Shown: positions 8,012-17,223 of the stretch, in pieces
Position numbering within the stretch: position 1 is the stretch's first letter
Layout: the number at the start of each line of letters is the position of its first letter
Source: Chloroflexota bacterium
Lineage (GTDB): Bacteria > Chloroflexota > Anaerolineae > Anaerolineales > UBA11579
Assembly: GCA_019456165.1 (NCBI GenBank)
Contig: VRUJ01000011.1
Location: forward strand, 1 to 64,000
DNA: 64,000 bases
Direction of reading: 5' to 3'
Notes under the pieces: generated by a model
What the model was told of the DNA's origin: nothing
The model's input: the letters and a program-made list of their open reading frames with translations, nothing else
Database searches by the model: none
Made by a program: the position numbers and the translations under genes

Positions 8012-9433
8012 ATGTCCCTATCAAAACCGATTCAAAAATCAAGCCGCTGGCGGTTGCGCCAGGGAGAACGCCGCATCATCCTGGTTTTGGGTGACTCGGT
8101 TATGGCTTCGCTTGCGTTAATTATTGGATTATACGTTTGGGCGATCGCGGAAATAAATAGGCTTGAATTCGTTGAATTTTTAAAACTCAGACCTGACGCA
8201 TGGATTTTTTTCCTCCCCATTTTGTGGATATTTTTGCTAATTGAAAGCTATGATTCCCATAGAGCGTCCGATTGGGGAAAAACTGTATCGGCTGTAACCA
8301 TGGCGGCCCTGATCGGAATAGGTTTATATATGCTGATCTTCTTTATTGACCCGCGTTCTTTGCCCAGACGGGGTGTGGCTGGTTTTGTGTTGGCGGCATC
8401 GCTGCTGACGATGTTGTGGCGCTTTGTGTATATTCGAGTGTTTACTGCACCGCGTTTCATGCGCCGCGTGCTGCTAGTTGGTGCGGGTATTACAGGCCAG
8501 GCTATATTAAAGGTGATCAAAGATTTATGGCCCCCGCCATTCTATTTGGTAGGGTTGGTTGATGATGATGAAGATAAAATCGGAAAAGAGATCTTGGGGT
8601 ATAAGGTTTTTGGAGGAAATGAAAGTTTATTAGAAGTTGTTACCGAAGAAAGTATTTCTGATATCGTCGTTGCCATTTCAGGCAGGATGTTGGGCCGTAT
8701 GTTTCAAAGCTTGTTGGATGCACAGGAACTAGGTGTAGAGATTATCCGCATGCCAGTTGCTTACGAGGAGCTATTAGGGCGCGTCCCTGTTCAACATCTT
8801 GAAGCTGATTGGATATTGCGTTCTTTCGTTGATGAAGCCCGGGTAGGAAGTTTTTATGAGATTGGTAAACGTTTGCTGGATATCATTGGAGGATTAGTGG
8901 GTGTGGTGGTGCTGGCTTTGATCACTCCTTTTATCTCTCTGGCAATCTATTTGGAAGGCGGCCGGCCGATTGTGTTCCGCCAGACTCGCGCGGGTAGGGG
9001 CGGTCATCCTTACACAATTATTAAATTTCGTACCATGCACCAGAATGCTGAAAGAGATGGTGCCCAGTTAGCCCAGGAAAACGATGAACGCACTACAGGA
9101 TTAGGCCGTTTTTTGCGTAAAACACGGCTGGACGAATGGCCGCAGTTTATCAATGTGCTGCGGGGTGAAATGAGCATGGTGGGGCCGCGTCCCGAACGAC
9201 CCGAATTAGTGCAGCATTTTCAGCAAGAAATCCCTTTTTATCGCGGCCGCCTGCTTGATAAACCGGGAATTACAGGTTGGGCTCAAGTAAACTTTGGATA
9301 TGCATCCAATATTGAGGAAATGGTGGTGAAACTGGAATATGATCTATACTACATCAAGCACCGCAATATCATCCTCGATGTGATTATTCTTTTACGTACT
9401 TTTGGAACCGTACTCGGATTTAGAGGGCAGTAA
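8012..9433 (+). CDS. Polyprenyl-phosphate glycosylphosphotransferase (WbaP/WcaJ type)
   Basis: I place the start at the ATG preceded by AAGGAA; an in-frame TTG six codons upstream (7994) has no ribosome binding site. 473 residues: about four N-terminal transmembrane helices (to residue 145), a Rossmann-like CoA_binding_3 domain with LVGAG (155-159), then a re-entrant helix (about 290-315) and the catalytic domain with KFRTM (338-342), RLDEWPQ (372-378) and GPRP (391-394). It transfers a sugar-1-phosphate from a UDP-sugar to undecaprenyl phosphate, the first membrane step in building a repeat-unit polysaccharide. It sits directly upstream of a sugar epimerase with only one base between stop and start. 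Confidence 0.93.
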   Translation: MSLSKPIQKSSRWRLRQGERRIILVLGDSVMASLALIIGLYVWAIAEINRLEFVEFLKLRPDAWIFFLPILWIFLLIESYDSHRASDWGKTVSAVTMAALIGIGLYMLIFFIDPRSLPRRGVAGFVLAASLLTMLWRFVYIRVFTAPRFMRRVLLVGAGITGQAILKVIKDLWPPPFYLVGLVDDDEDKIGKEILGYKVFGGNESLLEVVTEESISDIVVAISGRMLGRMFQSLLDAQELGVEIIRMPVAYEELLGRVPVQHLEADWILRSFVDEARVGSFYEIGKRLLDIIGGLVGVVVLALITPFISLAIYLEGGRPIVFRQTRAGRGGHPYTIIKFRTMHQNAERDGAQLAQENDERTTGLGRFLRKTRLDEWPQFINVLRGEMSMVGPRPERPELVQHFQQEIPFYRGRLLDKPGITGWAQVNFGYASNIEEMVVKLEYDLYYIKHRNIILDVIILLRTFGTVLGFRGQ

Positions 9434-9434
9434 C

Positions 9435-10364
9435 TTGAGTATTAGTTTGGTCACTGGCGGAGCGGGTTTTATTGGTTCTCACCTCGTTGAAGCTTTATTA
9501 GCGCACGGAGATAAAGTGCGAGTGTTTGATAATTTTTCGACGGGTAACCGAGACAATCTGTCACATGTAGATGGAAAGGTTGAAATTATTGAGGGAGATA
9601 TTCGAAACCGAGAGCAATTAACCGAAGTTGTTCAAGGAGTATCGAAAATTTTCCATCTGGCGGCTTTTGTATCTCCTGCGTTATCGATTGAGCAACCCCA
9701 AATTTGTTTTGACGTTAATGTTCTGGGAACCTTGAATCTTTTCAATGCAGCCAAAAACACTGGCATAAAGGGGATAGTAATGGCATCCAGCGCAGCTGTT
9801 TATGGAGACGCGGAGACCATACCTTTAGTAGAATCCGAATCAACCATGCCTCTTTCTCCGTACGCGGCATCCAAACAGGCGACCGAATTCTATGCGGAAT
9901 TTTATACTCGCATGTTTAAACTTCCAATAGTTTCATTACGATATTTCAATGTCTACGGACCGAGGCAATCGCCAAGTTCGGAATATGCAGCTGCGATACC
10001 GATCTTCATCAAACAGATGAAGGCCGGGAAAGCTCCGACAATCTTTGGTGATGGTGGGCAATCAAGGGATTTTATTTATATAAGTGACGTTGTCCGGGCA
10101 AATTTACTGGCAGCCGAATCTCCACGAGCTGCAGGAAAAGTTTATAATGTTTGCACCGGTGAGTCAATTAGCATTCTAAAACTATTAAATAGATTGACCA
10201 AACTATTTCCAGATGCACCTGAACACGAATCTTCCCCGCCTCGCCCTGGGGATGTTTACCATTCTCTGGGTGACCCTACACAAGCTAAAGACCAATTAGA
10301 TTTCGTCGCTAAGACCTCATTAGCGGATGGGTTAACTAGTATTGTAGAATGGATGCAGTCATGA
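9435..10364 (+). CDS. NAD-dependent sugar epimerase/dehydratase (extended SDR)
   Basis: I start this at the TTG just after the upstream stop because AGAGGG lies 7 bases before it; an earlier TTG at 9402 would overlap and lacks such a site. 309 residues: the dinucleotide-binding TGGAGFIG (7-14), Ser118/Ser119 in MASSAAVYG, and the YxxxK pair Tyr143/Lys147 in SPYAASK. The C-terminal sugar-binding half has DGGQSRDFIYI. It is close to UDP-glucose 4-epimerase (GalE-like) enzymes that feed nucleotide sugars to surface polysaccharides. The exact sugar is not decidable by eye. It overlaps the next gene by four bases. Confidence 0.9.
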   Translation: MSISLVTGGAGFIGSHLVEALLAHGDKVRVFDNFSTGNRDNLSHVDGKVEIIEGDIRNREQLTEVVQGVSKIFHLAAFVSPALSIEQPQICFDVNVLGTLNLFNAAKNTGIKGIVMASSAAVYGDAETIPLVESESTMPLSPYAASKQATEFYAEFYTRMFKLPIVSLRYFNVYGPRQSPSSEYAAAIPIFIKQMKAGKAPTIFGDGGQSRDFIYISDVVRANLLAAESPRAAGKVYNVCTGESISILKLLNRLTKLFPDAPEHESSPPRPGDVYHSLGDPTQAKDQLDFVAKTSLADGLTSIVEWMQS

Positions 10365-12247
10365 GAATACGTACTGTTCTCCGAGATCATAATCTCCAAT
10401 ATCTGGATTTTTTACTTATCGCTGTCTCGGTTGTCGGCAGTTATCTGCTGCGCCTTGAGATTAGTCATTTTTTCCGTGATTACGTACCGAATGCTTTATT
10501 GATGTTGCTGGTAGCCTGGTTGATAAAGCCTTTTGTTTACCGGCAATTTGGTCTTTACAAGCGTGTATGGGCATATGCAAGCACCCCAGAATTGAAATTA
10601 ATTGCCAAGGCAGTTTCCGCTGCCTCATTATTGGTTTTAGCGCTCAGCTTATTGATCCGCACGATTCCACTTTTTGGCGCGGTTCCACGTTCAGTCTATG
10701 TTATTGACTGGTTATTCTCAATGCTGACTGTGGGTTCAGTGCGTTTGGCGCTGCGGCTTTTAGCCGAGAGCCAGGTTAACCAGTCCATAACTTCAGATGG
10801 CAGCCGGCAGGTTTTAATAGTGGGTGCGGGTGATGCTGGGGCTTTAGTGGTGCGGGAATTGCAAAAAAACCCTCAGATCAACCTTTCTCCAGCCGCTTTC
10901 CTGGATGACGACCCAGAAAAGCAGCGCCGTCAGATTCACGGTGTTCCAGTCGTGGGTATGCTCCAAGATTTAGCCGCTGAATTAGAAACCCGAAGATTTG
11001 ACGAGGTGATCGTTTCCATACCCAGCGCACCTGGCAGCGTGGTTCGAGATGTCGCTGAGGTATGCAGAAATCGTAATGTCCCTTTCCGCACAATGCCCGG
11101 CATTTACGAATTAATTGGAGGTGTAGTCAGTGTCAGCAGATTGCGTGAAGTGAATATCACAGACTTGCTGCGGCGTGAACCTGTAGATATCGACAACACT
11201 CGTGTTGGGCTCAGCTTGAGAGGTAAACGTATCTTGATTACCGGCGCAGGCGGGTCAATTGCCAGCGAGTTGTGTCGTCAGATCGCACGCTGGGCGCCGA
11301 CCGAATTGACCTTGGTGGGGCATGGGGAAAACAGTATATTTGATATTATGTTGGAATTAGAAGAGAATTTCCCATCCTTGCCATTGCACGCTCTGATCGC
11401 AGATATTCGCGATATGGAACGATTGCGATTGATCTTCGGAAACCGCCGCCCTCAAGTAATTTTCCATGCCGCGGCGCATAAACACGTGCATCTGATGGAA
11501 TTGAATGTGGAAGAGGCGGTTACAAACAATATCTTGGGTACTCTCAATGTGGTAAATTCCGCACTGGCAAATGAAGTTGACCACCTAGTTATGGTTTCTA
11601 CTGATAAGGCTGTACGACCGACCAGTGTCATGGGCGCTACAAAACGAATAGCTGAGATGGTCATTCAAGACTCCGCCCATCGTTCAGGGAGATCATATTC
11701 AGTTGTCCGTTTTGGGAATGTTCTCGACAGCCGTGGGAGTGTTGTGCCCTTATTTAAGCGCCAGATCGCTCACGGAGGCCCAATAACTGTCACCCACCCA
11801 GATGTTGAGCGTTATTTTATGACTATCCCTGAAGCCGTACACTTGGTTTTGCAGGCTTCTTCGATGGGCCAGAACGGAGAGATGTTTGTGCTCGACATGG
11901 GTCAACCCGTGCGTATCTTAGATTTGGCTGAAGATTTGATTAAGCTCTCTGGGTTGGAGCCGGGTGAAGATATTGAAATTGAATTTACCGGTATGCGCCC
12001 TGGAGAAAAATTGACTGAAGAATTATGGGATGAAGGCGCTGATTACCAACCTACCGACCACCCAGACATTAACCGTTTGGATGACGAACCATTCCTGAAT
12101 GGTAAAGCCCTAAAACAGACAATCGACGAGCTAATTAGATTGGCGCATGAAGGTGATGCTCCGGCAATAGTACAATTGTTGGACGAACTCGTTCCTGGTG
12201 CGAAGATCCGCAGCACCCCTCCGCCTGATTTGAGGTCCGTGGTTTGA
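10361..12247 (+). CDS. CapD/FlaA1-type nucleotide-sugar 4,6-dehydratase, membrane form
   Basis: Start chosen at the ATG in an ATGA overlap with the epimerase; an ATG four codons upstream is possible. 628 residues: four N-terminal transmembrane helices (to about residue 140), a first Rossmann domain with GAGDAG (155-160), and a second, catalytic SDR domain with TGAGGSIASE (294-303). STDK (413-416) and MGATK (Met424, Lys428) show the Ser-Met-Lys triad, Met replacing Tyr, of UDP-GlcNAc 4,6-dehydratases such as WbpM and FlaA1. It likely makes a 4-keto-6-deoxy sugar for the adjacent glycan pathway. The length matches long-form CapD/WbpM proteins. Confidence 0.92.
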   Translation: MRIRTVLRDHNLQYLDFLLIAVSVVGSYLLRLEISHFFRDYVPNALLMLLVAWLIKPFVYRQFGLYKRVWAYASTPELKLIAKAVSAASLLVLALSLLIRTIPLFGAVPRSVYVIDWLFSMLTVGSVRLALRLLAESQVNQSITSDGSRQVLIVGAGDAGALVVRELQKNPQINLSPAAFLDDDPEKQRRQIHGVPVVGMLQDLAAELETRRFDEVIVSIPSAPGSVVRDVAEVCRNRNVPFRTMPGIYELIGGVVSVSRLREVNITDLLRREPVDIDNTRVGLSLRGKRILITGAGGSIASELCRQIARWAPTELTLVGHGENSIFDIMLELEENFPSLPLHALIADIRDMERLRLIFGNRRPQVIFHAAAHKHVHLMELNVEEAVTNNILGTLNVVNSALANEVDHLVMVSTDKAVRPTSVMGATKRIAEMVIQDSAHRSGRSYSVVRFGNVLDSRGSVVPLFKRQIAHGGPITVTHPDVERYFMTIPEAVHLVLQASSMGQNGEMFVLDMGQPVRILDLAEDLIKLSGLEPGEDIEIEFTGMRPGEKLTEELWDEGADYQPTDHPDINRLDDEPFLNGKALKQTIDELIRLAHEGDAPAIVQLLDELVPGAKIRSTPPPDLRSVV

Positions 12248-12296
12248 CGGTAAAACTCCTAATTAACAAGCTCGTTCCCCGAAGTTATCCAATTTT

Positions 12297-13286
12297 ATGT
12301 CTGAAGTAAACTCAACCGATTGGAACGCTTTCCTTGACCAGCATCCCGAAGCCCATCTTTTGCAAACCTCAGCCTGGGGGGAGTTGAAATCGCAATTCGG
12401 ATGGGACGTAGCCCGTGTGAAGGTGGAAAAAAGCGGAGCGCAAGTTTTGTTCCGCAGATTGCCTCTGGGTTTTACGATAGCATATATCCCCAGAGGCCCT
12501 GTGGGGGTGGATTGGGCTTCGTTGTGGCCAATAATCCATTCTCTCAGCCGTGCACGAAAAGCAGTCTTCCTGAAGGTTGAACCAGACTTATTGGGAGAAG
12601 ACAAATCCGCGAGCGATAATAAATTGCCTGAAGATTTTCTTTCTAGTGCTCAACCCATCCAACCACCCCATACGATTGTTATTGATTTGCAGGCTAAAGA
12701 GGCTGAGATCCTCGGGCGCATGAAGCAGAAGACTCGCTATAATATCCGCTTGGCAGGAAAAAAAGGAGTGCTGGTGCATCCTTCCTCAGACCTGGACACA
12801 TTTTCCCGGTTGATTCAGGTGACCGGCCAGCGAGATGGCTTTGGCGTCCATAGCTTTGACTACTACCGACACGCTTACCAACTCTTTCAACCCCAGGGGA
12901 CTTGTGAGATCTTTCTGGCTGAATGGGAGGGCGAGCCATTAGCTGCGTTGATGGTTTTTATCCATGGGAAGCGAGCCTGGTACTTGTACGGCGCTTCTAA
13001 CGATCAGCGCCGCAACCTTATGCCGACATATCTCTTGCAATGGGAAGCCATGCGCTGGGCACGCGAAAAAGGCTGTACGCAATACGATATGTGGGGTGTA
13101 CCGGATGCAGAACCTGAAACGCTTGAGGCCGAGTTCACTTCACGTTCGGATGGTTTATGGGGTGTTTATCGTTTCAAGCGCGGCTTTGGTGGTGAGTTGA
13201 AGCGCACTATTGGTGCTTTTGACTTTGTGTACCACCCAACACTTTATCGTTTTTATAAACTATACCTTCGAATACGCGCAGGGTAA
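12297..13286 (+). CDS. FemAB/MurM-family peptidoglycan aminoacyltransferase-like protein 1
   Basis: 329 residues of the FemAB family, which adds amino acids from aminoacyl-tRNA to the stem peptide of lipid II or related precursors. The features are two GNAT-like halves, with HLLQTSAWGELK at residue 20, MKQKTRYNIRLA near 142 and YDMWGVPD near 262, in the family's usual order. The long coiled-coil arm of staphylococcal FemA is absent, as in FemX/MurM-like forms. It is followed 25 bases later by a clear paralogue. In context with the glycan genes it points to wall precursor modification. The tRNA and amino acid used cannot be told. Confidence 0.87.
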   Translation: MSEVNSTDWNAFLDQHPEAHLLQTSAWGELKSQFGWDVARVKVEKSGAQVLFRRLPLGFTIAYIPRGPVGVDWASLWPIIHSLSRARKAVFLKVEPDLLGEDKSASDNKLPEDFLSSAQPIQPPHTIVIDLQAKEAEILGRMKQKTRYNIRLAGKKGVLVHPSSDLDTFSRLIQVTGQRDGFGVHSFDYYRHAYQLFQPQGTCEIFLAEWEGEPLAALMVFIHGKRAWYLYGASNDQRRNLMPTYLLQWEAMRWAREKGCTQYDMWGVPDAEPETLEAEFTSRSDGLWGVYRFKRGFGGELKRTIGAFDFVYHPTLYRFYKLYLRIRAG

Positions 13287-13311
13287 AACCTTCGTTCAAT
13301 TATCTGATTTT

Positions 13312-14418
13312 ATGGATGCTTATACCTGGAACGAAATAATCTCCAATTTGCCCAACACCCATTTACTGCAAACCTGGGAGTGGGGACAGTTTAAGGCGCG
13401 GTATGGATGGAAGCCTTTCCACGAGGTGTGGCGCGATGAGCTGGGAAAGGTAGTCGCAGCTGCTTTGATTCTGCAGCGCACAATACCCATCGCAGGAATG
13501 GCGGCACGTGTGTGTATGCTGTATGTGCCCAAAGGCCCGCTCTTGGCAGATTGGGAGGACGCTGCCTTACGCCAAAGAGTGCTCACAGACTTGCGGAGAT
13601 TCGCCCAAGAACGTAGAGCTTTTTTTATCAAGATAGATTCAGATGTGCAGTTGGGTACTGGAGTTCCCGGTGAACCAGACGCCGAGGATAACCCAACGGG
13701 CAAAGAAATCCTCGGGGAATTGAAAAAAACTGGCTGGCTGTTTTCCAAAGAGCAGATCCAATTCCGTAATACAGTGATGCTTGACTTACAAGCTTCCGAG
13801 GAAGAAATGTTGGCACGTATGAAGCAAAAAACACGCTATAACATACGCCTCGCCAAGCGAAAAGGAGTTCAAGTTCGGGAAGGCGGCCCAGAAGATTTTT
13901 CTATGCTTTACTACATGTTCGCTGAAACTGCTGTCAGGGATGAGTTCGTTATCCGCCACCAAGGTTATTACGATGATCTGTGGAACGCTTTTTACCAGGC
14001 TGGCAAGCTCAAACCAATCATCGCTGAAGTCGAAGGGGATCCTGTGGCTGCGTTGATGTTGTTTATTTTTGCTGGGCGAGCGTGGTATCTCACCGGCATG
14101 TCCCGCAGCGTGCATCGTGAGAAAATGCCCAATTATCTGCTTCAGTGGGAAGCGATGCGCGCTGCCAAAGGGGCAGGGTGCAGCGTTTACGATCTGTGGG
14201 GCGCACCGGATGAATTTGTCGAGACAGATGCACTGTGGGGAGTCTACCGCTTCAAACGCGGTTTGGGAGGTACGGTAGAGCGGCATTTGGGAGCCTGGGA
14301 TCTACCAATCCGCCCCTGGTTGTATCGTCTATATACCCAAATATTGCCCAAGGTGTTGGGTATTATGCGCGGCAGGGGACGCGCGAACACAAAACAGGAT
14401 ATCCAAGGAGGAATTTGA
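13312..14418 (+). CDS. FemAB/MurM-family peptidoglycan aminoacyltransferase-like protein 2
   Basis: 368 residues from the ATG at 13312; the open frame extends upstream into the preceding gene but that part has no similarity to the paralogue. It shares HLLQTWEWGQFK, MKQKTRYNIRLAKRKG and YDLWGAPD with the gene just before, so the two arose by tandem duplication. Two successive FemAB enzymes normally add successive residues of an interpeptide bridge or branch. The stop overlaps the next ATG (TGATG), which indicates translational coupling to the desulfhydrase-like enzyme. Confidence 0.87.
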   Translation: MDAYTWNEIISNLPNTHLLQTWEWGQFKARYGWKPFHEVWRDELGKVVAAALILQRTIPIAGMAARVCMLYVPKGPLLADWEDAALRQRVLTDLRRFAQERRAFFIKIDSDVQLGTGVPGEPDAEDNPTGKEILGELKKTGWLFSKEQIQFRNTVMLDLQASEEEMLARMKQKTRYNIRLAKRKGVQVREGGPEDFSMLYYMFAETAVRDEFVIRHQGYYDDLWNAFYQAGKLKPIIAEVEGDPVAALMLFIFAGRAWYLTGMSRSVHREKMPNYLLQWEAMRAAKGAGCSVYDLWGAPDEFVETDALWGVYRFKRGLGGTVERHLGAWDLPIRPWLYRLYTQILPKVLGIMRGRGRANTKQDIQGGI

Positions 14419-15395
14419 TGAGCAAGCAGCTGACCCGTATACCTTTTGCTCATCTACCCACCCGCGTTGAAAGTTTACCTCGCTTGTCGGACGCGCTAGG
14501 CGGACCGCAAATCCTGGTCAAGCGCGATGACCAAACAGGATTAGCCTTTGGCGGAAATAAAACCCGAAAGTTAGAATACTTGCTGGCAGATGCTAAAAAC
14601 AAGTCTGCACGCACTTTGATTACAACTGGCTCGATCCAGTCAAACCACTGCCGTCAAACCGCCGCGGCTGCGGCACGTGTTGGAATGGATTGTATCCTTG
14701 TACTGACGGGGGAAGAACCAGAGCAGCCTGTGGGCAATACCTTCTTGGACTTGCTCCTGGGGGCTGAACTGGTCTGGACTGCACAAGAATTGCGTGATGC
14801 GACCTTAAAAAGTGTTTTCCAAGCGGCAGTGGATGCAGGCCGCGAGCCGTATTTGGTGCCCTACGGGGCTTCGAACCCCATTGGGGCAGCGGCCTACGTA
14901 TATGCGATGCGAGAATTTTTAGAACAAAATATCGAGGCAGACTGGATAGTTTTCGCCAGCTCGTCAGGAGGAACCCAGGCAGGGTTGGTGGTTGGGGCTT
15001 ATTTGTATGGTTTTCAAGGGCAGGTTTTGGGTATCAGCGTGGATGAGCCTGCTGCTGATTTGCGCGTAAAGGTAGCCAAACTAGCAACTGAAACATCACA
15101 ATACCTTGAAAATGCAATTAATTATGCAGAAAATGATATTGACGTCAATGCGGATTACCTGGGAGGCGGATATGCCGTCATGGGGGAAGTAGAGCGGGAA
15201 GCTATTCAACTATTCGCCCGGCATGAAGGGTTGCTGGTTGATCCTGTCTACACCGGCCGCGCCGCCGCAGGAATGATCGACCTCATCCGGAAAGGATTCT
15301 TTTCGAAAGATGATACTGTTCTGTTTTGGCACACGGGCGGTACACCTGCCCTATTTGCTGAGGGCTATCGTGGAGAACTTTTACAGGAGGGGTAA
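14418..15395 (+). CDS. PLP-dependent D-cysteine desulfhydrase-like enzyme
   Basis: 325 residues, start set by AAGGAGG and the TGATG overlap. It belongs to the tryptophan-synthase-beta fold group holding ACC deaminase, D-cysteine desulfhydrase and L-cysteate sulfo-lyase. Lys48 in FGGNKTRKLEY is the Schiff-base Lys, and TGSIQSNHCRQ binds the substrate carboxylate. The positions that are Glu and Leu in true ACC deaminases are Thr here (DPVYTG and HTGG), the pattern of desulfhydrases, so I do not call it ACC deaminase. Coupling to a FemAB gene may hint at control of D-amino acids near wall synthesis, which is speculative. Confidence 0.8.
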   Translation: MSKQLTRIPFAHLPTRVESLPRLSDALGGPQILVKRDDQTGLAFGGNKTRKLEYLLADAKNKSARTLITTGSIQSNHCRQTAAAAARVGMDCILVLTGEEPEQPVGNTFLDLLLGAELVWTAQELRDATLKSVFQAAVDAGREPYLVPYGASNPIGAAAYVYAMREFLEQNIEADWIVFASSSGGTQAGLVVGAYLYGFQGQVLGISVDEPAADLRVKVAKLATETSQYLENAINYAENDIDVNADYLGGGYAVMGEVEREAIQLFARHEGLLVDPVYTGRAAAGMIDLIRKGFFSKDDTVLFWHTGGTPALFAEGYRGELLQEG

Positions 15396-16331
15396 ATGAA
15401 TTACTTAAGCCTAGCAATTTCAAATTCTCTAACCTTAGGAACATGGTGTCTCGTTTGTATCAATGTATACTTCAGCCAAAAGAAACAAGATTTAGAAGTT
15501 GATACAGCGAAGTCAAGCCTTATCGCCGAAACTAAAAGGGGTCCAATCGAATACATTACTATTGGTGAAGGCCCGCCTGTTTTATTTGTCCATGGAGGCC
15601 TAGGGGGCTTTGATCAGGGACTGGTATACAGTCAGGGGATGGGTGATTACAAGTTTATCGTGCCTTCACGTCCAGGTTTTTTACGCACTCCTCTCACCAT
15701 TGGTTGTTCCCCTAAGGAGCAAGCAGATGTTTTAGCTGCTTTCTTGGATACGCTGAATGTCTCTAAAGCTGCTGTTTTCGGTATGTCTGCTGGGGGACCA
15801 ATTGCCTTGCAATTCGCTATCCGCCATCCGGAACGCTGCTGCGCGCTGGTATTGCTCTCAGCATTAAATCAACCGAGATCATCAATCCCCATTCCTATAT
15901 TTCTTGTTAAGAAGTTATTGTTATTGGCTGATCCTTCGATATGGGTGATGAATAGAATCCCACTCTTGAAATTATTTGGTTGGCTGAGGCTGTTAAGGAA
16001 TATTTCAGGGGATCAGGAAAAAGAAGCCATGCTGACGAGGATTCTCCAGCCAGCTTTTTCAGTTAAGAGGCGCATAAATGGGATGGTCAATGACCTGACT
16101 TGGCTTAATAAGATGGAATCCTTGCCACTAGAGTCCATTTATACCCCCACCTTAGTGATCCACGGCCATGCTGATACGCTGGTCCCTTTTTCTCAAGGTC
16201 GCATATCTGAACAATCAATCCCCGGCGCTGAAATGCTATCTATCGCAGGAGGAGATCACATTTGTTACATCACTCATTTGGAAGAAACTCGTCCAACTTT
16301 GCGTAAATTTCTGGCTTCCCACGCCCCTTAG
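15396..16331 (+). CDS. Alpha/beta hydrolase
   Basis: 311 residues with an excellent AGGAGGGG site and start directly after the upstream stop, so it is co-transcribed. There is a weak hydrophobic N-terminal stretch (to about residue 27). Classical alpha/beta hydrolase features: FVHGGLGG oxyanion region (65-71), nucleophile elbow GMSAGG (129-134, Ser131), acid Asp260 in HGHADTLVPF and His288 in GGDHICYI. The cap region between residues 160 and 240 is rich in Leu and Arg. Substrate unknown; esterase or related hydrolase. Confidence 0.85.
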   Translation: MNYLSLAISNSLTLGTWCLVCINVYFSQKKQDLEVDTAKSSLIAETKRGPIEYITIGEGPPVLFVHGGLGGFDQGLVYSQGMGDYKFIVPSRPGFLRTPLTIGCSPKEQADVLAAFLDTLNVSKAAVFGMSAGGPIALQFAIRHPERCCALVLLSALNQPRSSIPIPIFLVKKLLLLADPSIWVMNRIPLLKLFGWLRLLRNISGDQEKEAMLTRILQPAFSVKRRINGMVNDLTWLNKMESLPLESIYTPTLVIHGHADTLVPFSQGRISEQSIPGAEMLSIAGGDHICYITHLEETRPTLRKFLASHAP

Positions 16332-16347
16332 GATTAAAATATATTCT

Positions 16348-16977
16348 CTATTCCTCCTCGTTGGGTACTGCCCAGGGGACCATCAGCTCATCCCCATCTT
16401 CTACGATCACCTGCAGCACACGCCAGCGATCACTGGGTGATTGCACCATGCGGAAGATAACTTCCCCATCAATGCCATCAACCTCGGTAATCACGTCTAG
16501 GGGGTCGTCCGCCCACTCAGATTCCGAATCCTCGCTATCGATAATGGTTACCTCCCCACTCAGATCGATCAACAAGGCATTATTTTCCTTCGCCGCCAGC
16601 ATAATTTGATCGAAAATATACCATCCCATATCGACATGCTCACCTTCACCTAGACCATCAGCGAATAATGTCACATCTTCGAAGACTTCCTCTCGATGCT
16701 CGGTCTGAAAGAAGTATCCATATTGCATAAGATTGAGTCTTTGCATCATTTGAAACTGTGCCTTTTGCGATAGCACCAGGTAGACAGTGAGGAAATCATC
16801 TCTAGCAAATGCATCGCTAAAAGTAATCACCGCGGATTCAGGCGTTTCCAAATCTAAAGTTTCATAATATGTTCTGGCTTCATTGTCTGATGATCCCAAC
16901 AGATCATTTGTGAACTCACAAGCGCCGAAAATTAATAACCAAGCCGCAGAAATGAATAATAATCTTCTTTTTCGCAT
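16348..16977 (-). CDS. Putative lipoprotein, NTF2-like
   Basis: 209 residues with a strong AAGGAGG site. A lipoprotein signal (MRKRRLLFISAAWLLIFGAC, lipobox FGAC, Cys20) directs it to the outer face of the cytoplasmic membrane. The mature part begins with an acidic linker, then ETPESAVITFSDAFARDDFLTVYLVL, an arrangement common in small NTF2-like or DUF4878-like extracytoplasmic domains. It ends in acidic strands. No catalytic residues are evident and function is unknown. It converges with the hydrolase gene, 16 bases apart. Confidence 0.75.
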   Translation of the reverse strand: MRKRRLLFISAAWLLIFGACEFTNDLLGSSDNEARTYYETLDLETPESAVITFSDAFARDDFLTVYLVLSQKAQFQMMQRLNLMQYGYFFQTEHREEVFEDVTLFADGLGEGEHVDMGWYIFDQIMLAAKENNALLIDLSGEVTIIDSEDSESEWADDPLDVITEVDGIDGEVIFRMVQSPSDRWRVLQVIVEDGDELMVPWAVPNEEE

Positions 16978-17009
16978 AATACGAACCTCCTTGAGTAAGT
17001 AAATTATAC

Positions 17010-17183
17010 TTAATTCTTCAATTCCTGAGGGCGAATTTCCGCGTCTACTTGTTTACCAATGCGTATGACGATCCCCCGGATATGTTCAATATCTTCCAGT
17101 GACATGCGGAAATTGACCACACGGCCGCGTAAATCGAACTTGCCTCCAATATACGCGTTGGAGAGATTAGCTTCGCCTCCACT
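17010..17183 (-). pseudogene. C-terminal relic of a group II PLP-dependent decarboxylase-like gene
   Basis: A 57-codon open frame with no usable start codon or ribosome binding site. It reads GGEANLSNAYIGGKF, then DLRGRVVNFRMSLEDI, which resembles the C-terminal end (GeA-LSN---G-F-LR---NFRTT--DI) of the glutamate/aromatic amino-acid decarboxylase group. The frame is closed upstream by a stop at 17184-17186, so at most the last tenth of such a gene survives. Recognition is from motif order only. Confidence 0.4.
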
Positions 17184-17223
17184 TTATTACCAGGTCAGCT
17201 GCTAAATGATGCTGGGCGCGTGT

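Noticed and set aside
13210-13311. An earlier start for the second FemAB gene
   Set aside because: The upstream codons overlap the first FemAB gene in another frame and have no counterpart in the paralogue.
14418-15395. ACC deaminase as the name of the PLP enzyme
   Set aside because: The Glu and Leu that define true ACC deaminases are both Thr here, the desulfhydrase pattern.
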